A stretch of DNA of 64,000 nucleotides from Methylocapsa sp. D3K7 (GCF_029855125.1 NZ_CP123229.1:682001-746000), one strand, 5' to 3'. Shown: positions 43,172 through 51,863, numbered from the stretch's first letter. Notes: generated by a model not told the origin, from the sequence alone. Program-made: numbers and translations.

Positions 43172-44248
43172 TTATGTTTCAATTTCGTCTAGGTTATATG
43201 CCGTAATTACCAATTGAGCAAAGGATGCAGGAAGCTCTTTCTGTTTTATTTTCGTATTTATGTAGGATGTAAATTTTCCTCCTCCAATATAACTCTCGCG
43301 CATCCATCTTCTGAACTCTGGCAGAGCAGCTTCTGGATAGCACCATGCCGGCTGAGGATTCGATTTAGCCTGTGGAAAATAATCAGGGTAGTTGTGTCCC
43401 CATTCTTGTCTCCCCCCAAATTTGTCTTCAAGATTATTATTTTTCCAATGCTTAGACCATATGCTACCTACGCTGCCATCAGGCACAAAAGTACTATCAA
43501 TATATAAACCAGCCTGTCCAAGAGTTACAATCATATCAGCTATTTCTTTGAATACGCTGAAATATCCCTTAGGAACAGAATTGTAGGTCAAAGAAACGCG
43601 ATCATGGAATTGCTGCCATGGGAGGGGAACGAAGTTATTTGGATCATATCCAACCTGCGTATATATAAAATCATGCAGGGCTTTACCGGCCAGAAGGCGG
43701 TAATTCTTTTGTGCCTGTTCGCTCCTATTTGGAGCCTCAAATGCGTAATACTCCAGGACAGCTAAGCATACGACATCTGGGTAGGCGTAAAATAGGCCGG
43801 TCCTTTGTCTGACCTCAATATATGGGATGTCAAACGAAAGGCCTCGTTCACTAAGTATTTTCTTGATCCCAGAGACAAGCGGTGGCGCAGGAGATTTGCT
43901 CCAATCCTGCCCCATTTCCACGATGCGCGGATTAGATATCCCGCAAAGTCGCGCTAGTCCACGACCCGTCAGGAACGGCGTTCCGTCTGACAGAACTCCC
44001 ATTCCAACGCCATCGATCTCAATCTGTTTTTCAATGTGAAGATCAAAATTGCCTTGGCCGGGGGTGATCGGAACCGCTCCTGGGGCACGCACCATCACCT
44101 TGTTATTATTAAATGTTTGGCCGATCGGGTTCCAGCGTGCAGCCGCCCCTCTCTTAGCAATTTCGCTTTTTTGTTCCGAGGAAAGGTTTTTGGCGCGGGC
44201 CTTCCCTCCCTTTGCCCCGCGTGCCTCATGGCTTTTTTCATCGTTCAT
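43172..44248 (-). CDS. Phage-type protein, P63C/BstA-like
   Basis: 358 residues. The N-terminus carries the basic repeat AKGGKARAKNLSSEQKSEIAKRGAAARW seen in front of phage regulatory proteins. A central part VLSDGTPFLTGRGLARLCGIS resembles the KilA-N/P63C beginning, and the C-terminal part has VPKGYFSVFKEIADMIVTL, then HNYPDYFPQAKSNPQPAWCYPEAALPEFRRWM. From family knowledge this could be a P63C-domain protein or a BstA-type abortive-infection protein; I cannot separate these by eye. The gene has low GC compared with its chromosomal surroundings and lies in the mobile zone. It is divergent from the transposase at 44374. Confidence 0.5.
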   Translation of the reverse strand: MNDEKSHEARGAKGGKARAKNLSSEQKSEIAKRGAAARWNPIGQTFNNNKVMVRAPGAVPITPGQGNFDLHIEKQIEIDGVGMGVLSDGTPFLTGRGLARLCGISNPRIVEMGQDWSKSPAPPLVSGIKKILSERGLSFDIPYIEVRQRTGLFYAYPDVVCLAVLEYYAFEAPNRSEQAQKNYRLLAGKALHDFIYTQVGYDPNNFVPLPWQQFHDRVSLTYNSVPKGYFSVFKEIADMIVTLGQAGLYIDSTFVPDGSVGSIWSKHWKNNNLEDKFGGRQEWGHNYPDYFPQAKSNPQPAWCYPEAALPEFRRWMRESYIGGGKFTSYINTKIKQKELPASFAQLVITAYNLDEIET

Positions 44249-44315
44249 CTAGCAATCCTCTTGTCGCGCAATTATTAAGTGCCGACTGAATTTGCTAAGG
44301 ATTGCACAGTTTTTT

Positions 44316-44366
44316 TTGCCAAGCAAGAAAATAATGCTTGGCAAAATGCTTAGCTACGCATATAGT
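44316..44366 (+). promoter_or_regulatory. Sigma70-type promoter overlapping an operator-like inverted repeat
   Basis: TTGGCA (44338-44343) and TATAGT (44361-44366) are separated by 17 bp, close to consensus. The -35 box lies inside a perfect 10-bp inverted repeat, TTGCCAAGCA (44316-44325) and TGCTTGGCAA (44335-44344), with weaker TTGCTAAG and GCTTAGC half-sites outside (44292 and 44348). The ATG at 44374 is only 7 bp after the -10 box, so the mRNA may be leaderless. Confidence 0.65.
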
Positions 44367-44373
44367 CGGCAAC

Positions 44374-45222
44374 ATGAACAAGCTGACCAAAACTCAACGC
44401 GCCCAAATCCTCCATCTACTTTGCGAGGGAAATTCAATCCGCGCTATCACTCGGCTGACGAGTGTTAGCAAGACAACCGTCACTAAGCTGGTTGTAGATG
44501 CCGGTGCCGCCACCGCCTGGTATCAGGACCGTGTGTTTCGCAACCTTTCGTGCAAGCGGCTTCAAATTGATGAAATCTGGGGATTTGTCGGCGCGAAGCA
44601 AAAGAACGTCCCAAATATGAAGTCACCTATCGAGGGTGCGGGCGACGCTTGGCTATGGCTCGCTACGGATGCGGATATGAAGCTTGTTCCGTGCTGGCAT
44701 GTTGGTGGACGCGATGGCGGAGCAGCAATGGAATTCATTGACGATCTAGCGTCACGCCTCGCCAACCGCGTCCAGATCACAACAGATGGGCACAAAGCTT
44801 ACCTGGACGCGATCGACACGGCGTTCGGCGGACAAGTCGATTACGCGATGCTTGTGAAGCTGTACGGTCCCGCGCCGGAAGGTCAGCGCCGCTATTCTCC
44901 CGCCGCATGTACGGGCGCGATCAAGACACCAGTCCAAGGCAATCCTGATTTAAAACACGTCAGCACATCCTATGCGGAACGGAACAATCTCAACGTTCGA
45001 ATGCACTCAAGGAGAATGACGAGATTGACGAATGCATTTTCAAAAAAGATGGAAAACCACTCTCACGCGATGGCGTTGCACTTCATGTATTACAACTTCG
45101 TTCGCATCCATCAGACGCTCAAGATGACGCCCGCGATGGCGGCAGGCGTAACCAAGAGACTTTGGGAGATTGGCGATATTGTAGATGTTCTTGAAGCGTG
45201 GGAGATAAACAAAGAAAGCTGA
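44374..45222 (+). CDS. IS1-family type transposase, single ORF
   Basis: 282 residues from ATG 44374. The N-terminal helix-turn-helix (TKTQRAQILHLLCEGNSIRAITRLTSVSKTTVTKLV) is followed by a DDE core (CKRLQIDEIWGFVGAKQKN, VQITTDGHKAYLDAID, HVSTSYAERNNLNVRM with the Glu). This matches the long, unsplit alphaproteobacterial IS1-like proteins rather than the two-ORF E. coli IS1. No terminal inverted repeats or target duplications were found around it, and a strong promoter stands right in front. It may be cargo or domesticated. Its stop touches the stop of the next gene. Confidence 0.88.
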   Translation: MNKLTKTQRAQILHLLCEGNSIRAITRLTSVSKTTVTKLVVDAGAATAWYQDRVFRNLSCKRLQIDEIWGFVGAKQKNVPNMKSPIEGAGDAWLWLATDADMKLVPCWHVGGRDGGAAMEFIDDLASRLANRVQITTDGHKAYLDAIDTAFGGQVDYAMLVKLYGPAPEGQRRYSPAACTGAIKTPVQGNPDLKHVSTSYAERNNLNVRMHSRRMTRLTNAFSKKMENHSHAMALHFMYYNFVRIHQTLKMTPAMAAGVTKRLWEIGDIVDVLEAWEINKES

Positions 45223-45666
45223 TTATTTAGGAACGCCAGGAATAGAATGCACCTGCTTCTGGACGTTATCTAGCTGTATGCGAATTCTCTGTTCGTCACT
45301 TTGTATTGCCTGTATCAGCGCCGGCAATGGTTCAAATAGCTTCATGCTATCTTGGAGCCTAATTATATCATCGTGCGTTGTCGCGACTGTTTTTTGCAGC
45401 TCAGGGAGGCTCCCCACTTTTGCGCGAATCTCAGTTACTTGCTCCTCAAGCTTGGGAGATTTTGCTAGCCAATCCTCAACCCTTCCAGCCGAGCGATCAG
45501 CGGATTGATAAGAGGTTTCCAACGATTTAAGGCGGGAATCTATCCCCATATAAACGGCCCCAATCAAGGCAAAAACCGCCCCGAGCAAGACAGTGTTAAC
45601 TTTGTCTAATAGCCAAGAATGAGAAGGAGGCGGGAGGACCGGGGGCACAGAATCTTGCGTCGTCAT
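45223..45666 (-). CDS. Membrane-anchored coiled-coil protein
   Basis: 147 residues from ATG 45666. A short Pro-rich N-terminus, a single transmembrane helix (VNTVLLGAVFALIGAVYMGI) and a long helical region with heptad-like spacing (LEEQVTEIRAKVGSLPELQKTVATTHDDIIRLQDSM, IRIQLDNVQKQV). Similar to small accessory proteins in prophages and islands. It is convergent with the IS1-type gene with no spacer. Function unknown. Confidence 0.6.
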   Translation of the reverse strand: MTTQDSVPPVLPPPSHSWLLDKVNTVLLGAVFALIGAVYMGIDSRLKSLETSYQSADRSAGRVEDWLAKSPKLEEQVTEIRAKVGSLPELQKTVATTHDDIIRLQDSMKLFEPLPALIQAIQSDEQRIRIQLDNVQKQVHSIPGVPK

Positions 45667-45858
45667 GCCAATAACCTTCCTGTGTAAATATTGTCGCATA
45701 TGCAATTTACACATTGACTCTTATCAAATTATGCTCCCTGCAGCCAACTCTCGAATCGGACATGGGGCAACACCAATCCCATTGGCCACATGCAGGTTCC
45801 ATGCCTGTCAAGACTTAGCATCCTTGCGCGATGATGACGGGAACCCCATTTTGGGGTC

Positions 45859-45923
45859 CAGCGCGTAGCTTAATTGGCAGAGCTGCCGGTTTAGGTCCGG
45901 TCGGTGGAGGTTCAAACCGCGCC
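45859..45923 (+). pseudogene. Truncated tRNA-like sequence, anticodon TAG
   Basis: TA at positions 8-9, a normal D-arm (GCTTAATTGGCAGAGC, from 45868) and an anticodon arm GCCGG-TTTAGGT-CCGGT can be folded, giving anticodon TAG. The T-arm starts (GGAGGTTCAAAC) but its 3' strand and the acceptor strand do not pair. From TTCAAAC on, the sequence becomes part of a palindrome. A real leucine tRNA would have a long variable arm, which is absent. It looks like a tRNA fragment of the kind left at attachment sites, or a degenerate phage tRNA. Confidence 0.45.
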
Positions 45924-45940
45924 CGCGCGGGCGCGGTTTG
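45913..45940. repeat. 28-bp perfect palindrome
   Basis: Fully self-complementary sequence beginning CAAACCGCGCCCGC and centred between 45926 and 45927, almost pure GC in the middle. It replaces the T-arm end of the tRNA-like sequence. It could be a cruciform, a recombination scar or half of an attachment site. Confidence 0.8.
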
Positions 45941-45952
45941 TAGGTGACTGCC

Positions 45953-46303
45953 TTATTCAAACTGACCCACTACCGAGATTTCCGCTTTCCGTCTGCTCGC
46001 GTCGATCTCCACCTGATCGACTTCCTCTGCAAGGAAAGCGCGTTCGAAAAACTCACGAGCCAGGGCGCCGTGCGGATCGGAAAACAGCATAGCACTGTAA
46101 ATCTCGATACGCCCGGCTCGCGGAAAAGAGATTTGCAGATCCGAATTCGTGGACGTTGCGCGGCGCTTCACTGGGAGATGAGCCGTGCGGTTCGTGGCCA
46201 ATTTCAATTCGAGAGGCGGGGCCTTCCTCAAAGAGGTCGAAGCAGGCCTAGCGCGTGATGAAACGCGCACATCACGGGTGGAGTGTGCGAGGGACATGGG
46301 CAA
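45953..46303 (-). CDS. Hypothetical protein
   Basis: 116 codons. The second half (PRAGRIEIYSAMLFSDP, REFFERAFLAEEVDQVEIDASRRKAEISVV) has the alternation of a ferredoxin-like alpha/beta fold and resembles N-terminal HMA-like regions of some metal-transport P-type ATPases. The first 50 residues look unstructured, so the start may be further in. It may be a fragment. Weak call. Confidence 0.35.
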   Translation of the reverse strand: MPMSLAHSTRDVRVSSRARPASTSLRKAPPLELKLATNRTAHLPVKRRATSTNSDLQISFPRAGRIEIYSAMLFSDPHGALAREFFERAFLAEEVDQVEIDASRRKAEISVVGQFE

Positions 46304-46754
46304 TCAGCTGCTATATTTTGAGGGAGGGGCCAAGCGGCTTTTGAAACGCTCTGAGTATTCGTCGTTTGGAAGAGGAACTGGCAGCCATCCTTGGCGTTTT
46401 ACGCCGTGGGTTCGAAGAGGGTGCCGAAGCCGCATTGGATGCCGCCGCGAGCAGAGGATTGGAAGCTTCCGCAACGCGAACGCGTTCAGTTTAAGCACGC
46501 AAGAAGCCTGCCGTGAGGGCAAGTAGTCCGGTAAAAACGAGCAAAGCTCGAACTGCCGCAAAGCCTCGTAAGGCAGGGGCGTAGCAGGCCCACTGATCAG
46601 ATGATAGGGCAATCGCCTCTCGAACCTTGAAAAATCAGGGCTCAAGAGGTGATTTCGACTCTCGGTGTCGTCTCTTTGACGATTACACCGAATGATCGCT
46701 TTTGCTAAGTGTGGTCGTTATGTATGGCCTTCATTAATTATGAAAAAGATGGAT
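46304..46754. other. No clear gene
   Basis: About 450 bp. One plus-strand stretch (46360-46496) reads RRLEEELAAILGVLRRGFEE and AALDAAASRGLEAS, protein-like but without a proper start, so perhaps a relic. Otherwise nothing is seen. Confidence 0.35.
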
Positions 46755-47212
46755 TTAAATCCTTTCCGTAGGTTCATGTAATTTCAGGTATATTGACCCG
46801 TCCTTCTCTGTTAGAACCTCCTGCTTAATCCCTGCGTTCGCGAGATCGATCGCTGCCGTGATGACCTTAAGCCGGTCTTTATCAAGGCCGGCCGATCGCG
46901 TTTTCATTTTGACAATCCAGTCTGTGCCAACCAGCCACACCAGCGCCGCGATGCCGACGGTTGCGGCCGATGCCCCTGTCCCATACCAGGACAAGACCGT
47001 CGAAAGCCCGATGCCCGTGCGATCACGAGCAGGATGATTGTGACCGCCGCCGCGGCCACGGCACCCGCGACGATCGCCGCCCAGGACACGGCGCTCGCAG
47101 ATGAGTCTTCGCTGAGAGAGATGCTGCTTGTAACTCCGCTGCGCGGCTTTGGCGGGACCTGCAAACAGACGGCTAGGCTCGCCCATTGTCCGGCCGGTGC
47201 CGTGTTTCCCAC
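46755..47212 (-). pseudogene. Small transmembrane protein, frameshifted
   Basis: SASAVSWAAIVAGAVAAAAVTIILLVIA (one frame) joins GLSTVLSWYGTGASAATVGIAALVWLVGTDWI (next frame) across a shift near 47012. Together they give the beginning of the widespread alphaproteobacterial two-to-four-helix membrane protein that starts xAVSWxAVxAGAxAAAA. After TDWI the sequence changes to a charged segment (LDKDRLKVITAAIDLANAG, YLKLHEPT), so the original C-terminus is also lost. Confidence 0.6.
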
Positions 47213-47853
47213 ACTGGATCTGACCAGCTAGTATAGAGGAACTCCCCCACACCCTGCCGTTCCGTGAGCCTCGTCCTGCTCCTCACGGAGGAGGGGAACT
47301 TACCATTTATCCAAAGATCGCTCTTGCCGATCGCATCCCTATTGCGATCCTTAGACGTCGCTTCGTCAAAGTTCGGGTTCAATATTAACTTGAACCCAGG
47401 ATTGGAAGTGGCTGTAATCATTATGGGTACCTTTTGCTCGTTGGTTCAATCGTAACCCACCAGCCATGCTGCGGTTGCGCAGAACGCCCGGATCCGTAAA
47501 AGGTTCCTGCAAAAATTTCTTTCCAGCGCCGCAGTCTGTACTTTCGACCCCGGCCTGCCGGTCCTAAGGCCTGGCATGGGTTGGAGTGCGCGGCGGGGGA
47601 GGTTTACCCCGTACTTGCTCGCGTTGCGCTTTACCTCGTACGATCAGCGGATGCAGCGGTAGAAGACCCGCGATATATGTCTGCCGCATAATTACCGTTG
47701 CCGAACCCGATATCGTGCCAATTCCATTGACAGATGGGTCACGTCCCTCACCTATGGCGGAGGCCGCTTACCTCCCGGGGCGCATAACAAATACCGTGGA
47801 TGAAATGCGTCGTGACGAGATAAAGGCGCAACGGCGCTGAACACGGGGGAACC
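47213..47853. other. No gene recognised
   Basis: About 640 bp between the membrane-protein relic and the thermonuclease gene. A plus frame at 47586-47840 has unlikely composition. The thermonuclease promoter should be in the right part. Confidence 0.4.
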
Positions 47854-48867
47854 ATGTTTAAAGGGCTGTTGGAAGTCTCGGGAACGATTGATCTCAATCA
47901 ATTTTGGCCTATTGGTGAATCCGACGCCGACACCGTGAAGGTGCTGCTATCCGGGCCGGACGCCTTCACATTCCGATCAGATTCTGATTCGGAATCACGT
48001 GTCACACACGCCTTCGAAGGAGCCGTTGTCAAAGGCAAGACAAGTACGCCCGCGATCAAAGCGGGACATGTGACCATCCGGTTGCAGGGGATCGATGCGC
48101 CGGAGCTTCATTACCGGCCCATCGCCCCGGTGATCAACAAAATCAGACCGACGCCGGAACAGCGCTCCGCCTTCAATAAGGTGAACAAAAACTTTCGCCA
48201 AAAATTCGGCGAAACGGCGACGGCGGAACTGAAGAATCATCTCGGCAAAGCTGGAAACAGTCCGCTCCACTGCGTGATCCGCACGGCGGTTGACCATCCC
48301 AAGGATGTCTTCGACACCTTTGGCCGCCTCATCGGCGACGTGATCATCACGGAGAGCGGGAAGGAGTTCAACGCCAATCTCTGGCTTTGCGAGCATGGCT
48401 GGGCGTTTCCGACCTTCTACTCGTCAATGTCAAGGGAAGAGATCGAGCGTTTGACCGCGCTCAGCGAAAAGGCTCACAAGTCGCATGCGGGGATTTGGCG
48501 TTTTGTGAGCGCGGATCTTACGGAGTTCGACAGTTCCCTCGTGTTTAGAGACCACGGCATACCCGATGCAGCAGCCGATGCCGGACAGGTCATTCTCCCA
48601 AAACTTTTCCGGCGGAGATCAACGTTCAGCGGCGCATTGGCCGCGAAAATGGTTTCGGGCAATTTCAAAAATTATCTGCAGACAGAGCCCGACCCATGTT
48701 TCGAGACTCATGATTTCTTGGCGGCGGGCCGGACCAAAGCAAAGAAACGGCATCTCGACGAATTCGTCAGCGAAGGCGGCAAGTTCACGATTGCCGCAAA
48801 GGATCTCGTTTTTGCCGAACTGCCCTCGAGGGTCGTGGGGGCCGATGGTAAGCCGGTGCACTGGTAG
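47854..48867 (+). CDS. Thermonuclease (SNase-like) family protein
   Basis: 337 residues. SNase features: DADTVKVLL, IRLQGIDAPELHY (catalytic Arg and metal-binding Asp), GRLIGDVIITESG and NANLWLCEHGWAFPTFYSSMSREEIERLTALSEKAHKSHAGIW (late catalytic region). Compared with a typical SNase fold of about 150 residues it has an insertion (48000-48240) and a 120-residue C-terminal extension of unknown fold (RRRSTFSGALAAKMVSGNF). No signal peptide is seen, so it may act in the cytosol or be exported by another route. Monocistronic. Confidence 0.8.
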   Translation: MFKGLLEVSGTIDLNQFWPIGESDADTVKVLLSGPDAFTFRSDSDSESRVTHAFEGAVVKGKTSTPAIKAGHVTIRLQGIDAPELHYRPIAPVINKIRPTPEQRSAFNKVNKNFRQKFGETATAELKNHLGKAGNSPLHCVIRTAVDHPKDVFDTFGRLIGDVIITESGKEFNANLWLCEHGWAFPTFYSSMSREEIERLTALSEKAHKSHAGIWRFVSADLTEFDSSLVFRDHGIPDAAADAGQVILPKLFRRRSTFSGALAAKMVSGNFKNYLQTEPDPCFETHDFLAAGRTKAKKRHLDEFVSEGGKFTIAAKDLVFAELPSRVVGADGKPVHW

Positions 48868-49160
48868 AATGTTCGGCGTCTCGCGCGCTTCTGGCCAATC
48901 GTAACCAACTTGGCATTGTCCGGCGCCCGACACGCCGGTGTCGCCGCCTTTGCCATGCCGGAGCATCACGGCAGCGCGGCAATCTCAACCCAACCAGGCG
49001 AATATAGAATGAATGTCTGATGCCAGGGTATGAGGTCCGTGAGACACATTTGGCACATTGCCGGTTATCTGGGGAATGCCCGATGATTGGGGCGATGCAG
49101 CCAAAAGCACTGCGATAGTTATTTATTGCCGGACAAATCCTATTCATACGGGAGGACAAT
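48868..49160. other. No gene recognised
   Basis: About 290 bp, probable promoter region of the peptidase gene. No hairpin or repeat was identified. Confidence 0.35.
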
Positions 49161-50042
49161 ATGACAGAGCTTAAAGGCCTAGGGTGGCTCCCAGATATTC
49201 CGAGTCATCTTGATTACACAGAGGACCATCCCGAGGTTACCAAGCTACTGGCGCGCACCAAAATCGCGCCCCGGCTGGCCGCCTCCGCCAAGGGAGCCCA
49301 TAAGACCGCCGCGCCGGCCGCGTTGCCGCCCAAGATCGATCTGCGCGCGTCATTTTCACCAATCGAAGATCAGGGCGCGCTTGGCTCCTGTACAGCCCAA
49401 GCGGCGGTGGGGCTGCTAGAATACTTCGAGCGCCACTCCAGCGGCAAATGGGTCGATGCCTCGCGCCTCTTTCTCTATAAGACCGAGCGCAACCTGCTGG
49501 GCTGGACCGGCGATACCGGGGCGTTTCTTCGCACCGCGATGGAAGCGTTGGTCCTCACCGGCGCTCCGCCCGAGCGCTATTGGCCATACAACATCGCAAA
49601 CTTCGATGACGAGCCGTCGGCCTTCTGCTATGCGCTGGGCGCAAACTACCAGGCGGTGAAATACTTCCGGCTTAGCCCGCCAGGAGCCACGCCAGCACAG
49701 ACCCTCATCAACATAAAGACCTTTCTCGCCGCTGGTTTCCCCAGCATGTTCGGATTTCCTGTCTATCCCGAATATGACAATCCGGCTCCCGGAGGTTTGA
49801 TTGGCTTTCCGGGTCCCGGTGAGCATCCCCGGGGCGGGCACGCCAATGTCGCGGTTGGCTACGACGATACCCTAAAAATCGGCAACGATGTCGGTGCGCT
49901 CCTGGTGCGAAATTCGTGGGGCACGGGATGGAGCCTCGCCGGCTACGGTTGGTTGTCCTACCGGTATGTCCTAGAGGCACTGGCGACCGATTGGTGGAGT
50001 ATGATCTCCGCCAAGTGGGTTGATACAGGCGTCTTTTCCTGA
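49161..50042 (+). CDS. Papain-like cysteine peptidase (C1 family)
   Basis: 293 residues. GGAGG lies just before the ATG. Catalytic residues are in order: oxyanion Gln and nucleophile Cys in IEDQGALGSCTAQAAVGLLEYF, His in GGHANVAVGYDD, Asn in LLVRNSWGTGWSLAGYGWLSY. A short N-terminal segment of about 60 residues (LGWLPDIPSHLDYTEDHPEV) replaces the long inhibitory propeptide of eukaryotic enzymes, as in other bacterial C1 proteins. No signal peptide is evident. The next gene encodes a chagasin-type inhibitor of C1 peptidases. Confidence 0.93.
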   Translation: MTELKGLGWLPDIPSHLDYTEDHPEVTKLLARTKIAPRLAASAKGAHKTAAPAALPPKIDLRASFSPIEDQGALGSCTAQAAVGLLEYFERHSSGKWVDASRLFLYKTERNLLGWTGDTGAFLRTAMEALVLTGAPPERYWPYNIANFDDEPSAFCYALGANYQAVKYFRLSPPGATPAQTLINIKTFLAAGFPSMFGFPVYPEYDNPAPGGLIGFPGPGEHPRGGHANVAVGYDDTLKIGNDVGALLVRNSWGTGWSLAGYGWLSYRYVLEALATDWWSMISAKWVDTGVFS

Positions 50043-50239
50043 GGTTTACCGCAATGCCGGCATATTCTTGGACGCAGCGAATGGACTGAACGAGACTTTT
50101 TCAGCCCCACACTGTTCGAGGGGGCCACGCTCCAAGCAGAAGGGCCACACGCAGGACAAGCGTTTTGTTGTCTCGCGTGTGGCGTGGTGCCTCTAGCAAG
50201 ATGAGGCCTTTGTCTGTGGGGGCGAGGAATACAACCATG

Positions 50240-50731
50240 CCGGACTTTTCAATGAGAGCTATGGAATTACTGTTTGGGGCTGAGGTTTATTGCCTGATAG
50301 GCAAATTTTGGCGATCAAGTATCAAAGCGTCATACTGTATGATTGTCGGGATTTTCCTGATTTGCGAATGCCCCGCTTCCGGAGCTGCTAAAGCAGAGGA
50401 ACAGAACGTGGCTCATACGGTAACCGAGGCCGACAACGGGACAACTGTTGAAGTGCATGTGGGCGAGACGACCATGCTCCAGCTGCCCGAGAATGCAACA
50501 ACGGGATATCGCTGGGCGATCGAACCCCTCAATGCGGATCTCGTTGAAGCTCAAGAAGGTCAATACATCAGGCAGTCCAATGCGATCGGTGGTGGCGGCG
50601 AGGCAACGTGGACGCTGCATCCCAAGGCGCCGGGTACGACAGAGATTAAGCTGAAACTATGGCGGCCTTGGGAGGGCGAGCAGTCCATTCAACGATACTT
50701 TGGGGTCACATTGAGAATTTTGCCGCCCTAG
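50240..50731 (+). CDS. Chagasin-type (I42) peptidase inhibitor
   Basis: 163 residues from ATG 50240, chosen because GAGGA precedes it; the frame is open from 50165. A hydrophobic stretch (CMIVGIFLICECPASGAAKA) looks like a signal with cleavage after AKA, though its long N-region would be unusual, so a later start is possible. The mature domain has the chagasin loops: NATTGYRW (loop between strands 2 and 3), GGGGEATWTL and LWRPWEGEQ before the last strand YFGVTLRIL. The fold binds and blocks papain-like peptidases. It lies 197 bp behind the C1 peptidase gene in the same direction. Confidence 0.85.
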   Translation, partial: PDFSMRAMELLFGAEVYCLIGKFWRSSIKASYCMIVGIFLICECPASGAAKAEEQNVAHTVTEADNGTTVEVHVGETTMLQLPENATTGYRWAIEPLNADLVEAQEGQYIRQSNAIGGGGEATWTLHPKAPGTTEIKLKLWRPWEGEQSIQRYFGVTLRILPP

Positions 50732-51075
50732 CTTTGACTTTTGATGAAATAAACGGCTGCGCGGGTTTGCGCCCACGCCGGCAAGTTAGGCAGATTCATA
50801 CACGCTCGCGTGGGCAGCCTGATTTCGACGGTTGCGCCCTTCAACCTCTGTTGGTAGATTTGGACCACGTCAGGGATACGCCGAATCGGTATATGTTTGG
50901 AGCCTTTTCCCCTAACTGTTGATTGCTTTCCAAAATTGCGAACACAAGAGCGCTTTCCGGTCAGATGGAGCGATCTGCTCGAAAGGGCGAGGGCAACGAG
51001 CACACCGCGCGTGCGCCATGGTATCCGGCTTACCTCCGGCGTCCGCGGATATGCCGCCCGCAAAGGTCCCCTCCT
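50732..51075. other. No gene recognised
   Basis: About 340 bp. The J-domain frame is open upstream to 50923 but that part has no similarity. The promoter of the five-gene set is expected here. Confidence 0.4.
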
Positions 51076-51768
51076 ATGAATTTCGGGCTGATCCTCAGTT
51101 CAACCGCGCTTGGCATCTCACTCATGGTGTCCGCGATCAAACTCGCCGATTGGCTGCTCCACGCCGATCCACGCGCCATCATACGCACAGGCCGCTGGCT
51201 CCTGTTCTGCCTCGCCATCATCACCGTTCCGTCCCTCATGCTGCTGCTCGTCAACAAGCAATGGACATTCGCTATGATGCTCGGCGCCGGTATTCTGATC
51301 GTGCCGACGACACTCAACTGGCGAGCCTTACTCCCGCGCGGAAACTTTCGCGCGATGTGGACGAAGACCGATCCGCTCGATGCGATGCGCGGGGATTTCG
51401 GTCCGCCGCCGCCTGGCCCCGAACTGGCGAACCGTGCCGCCATCATCCTGGAGGACTATCTTGCGCACACGGGTTTTCGCGGAACCGCCTCCCGGATCGG
51501 CGACCGTGATGTCCCAGAAGGACCGCCACCGGCATCAAGATGGCATGCGGCGATGAGCGCCGGGGAAGCGCTGGAAATTCTTGGCCTCGCGCCAGGCGCC
51601 ACGGCGGCTGACATCGGCGGCGCCCATCGCCGCCTGTTGCAACTTGTCCATCCAGATCACGGCGGGACAAACTATCTCGCCGCTCAAATCAACAAGGCCA
51701 AGGAAATTTTGTTGGCGAAGACCGGGTTGTCAGACCAGCAGAGAGCGGCGGCAAAGGATGAATTATAA
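51076..51768 (+). CDS. Membrane protein with C-terminal J domain
   Basis: 230 residues from ATG 51076. Three N-terminal hydrophobic segments (ILSSTALGISLMVSAIKLADWLL, WLLFCLAIITVPSLMLLLV, TFAMMLGAGILIVPTTL) precede a Pro-rich linker and a J domain (ALEILGLAPGATAADIGGAHRRLLQLVHPDHGGTNYLAAQINKAKEILL) with the HPD motif that stimulates Hsp70 ATPase. DjlA-type and alphaproteobacterial TIM14-like proteins share this layout. It would recruit DnaK to the membrane. Its stop is about 95 bp before the propeller gene. Confidence 0.8.
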   Translation: MNFGLILSSTALGISLMVSAIKLADWLLHADPRAIIRTGRWLLFCLAIITVPSLMLLLVNKQWTFAMMLGAGILIVPTTLNWRALLPRGNFRAMWTKTDPLDAMRGDFGPPPPGPELANRAAIILEDYLAHTGFRGTASRIGDRDVPEGPPPASRWHAAMSAGEALEILGLAPGATAADIGGAHRRLLQLVHPDHGGTNYLAAQINKAKEILLAKTGLSDQQRAAAKDEL

Positions 51769-51863
51769 GCAGCGCGACATGACTTGGCGCGACCGCCGCC
51801 AAACAACAACGATTCTTCAACGACCGTATGGAGAACCAACGGCCGGACGCCACGGGAGGGATT

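Noticed and set aside
45944..46258. 104-codon plus-strand frame opposite 45953-46303
   Set aside because: The minus frame has a better alpha/beta pattern. Neither is strong, so only the minus frame is listed.
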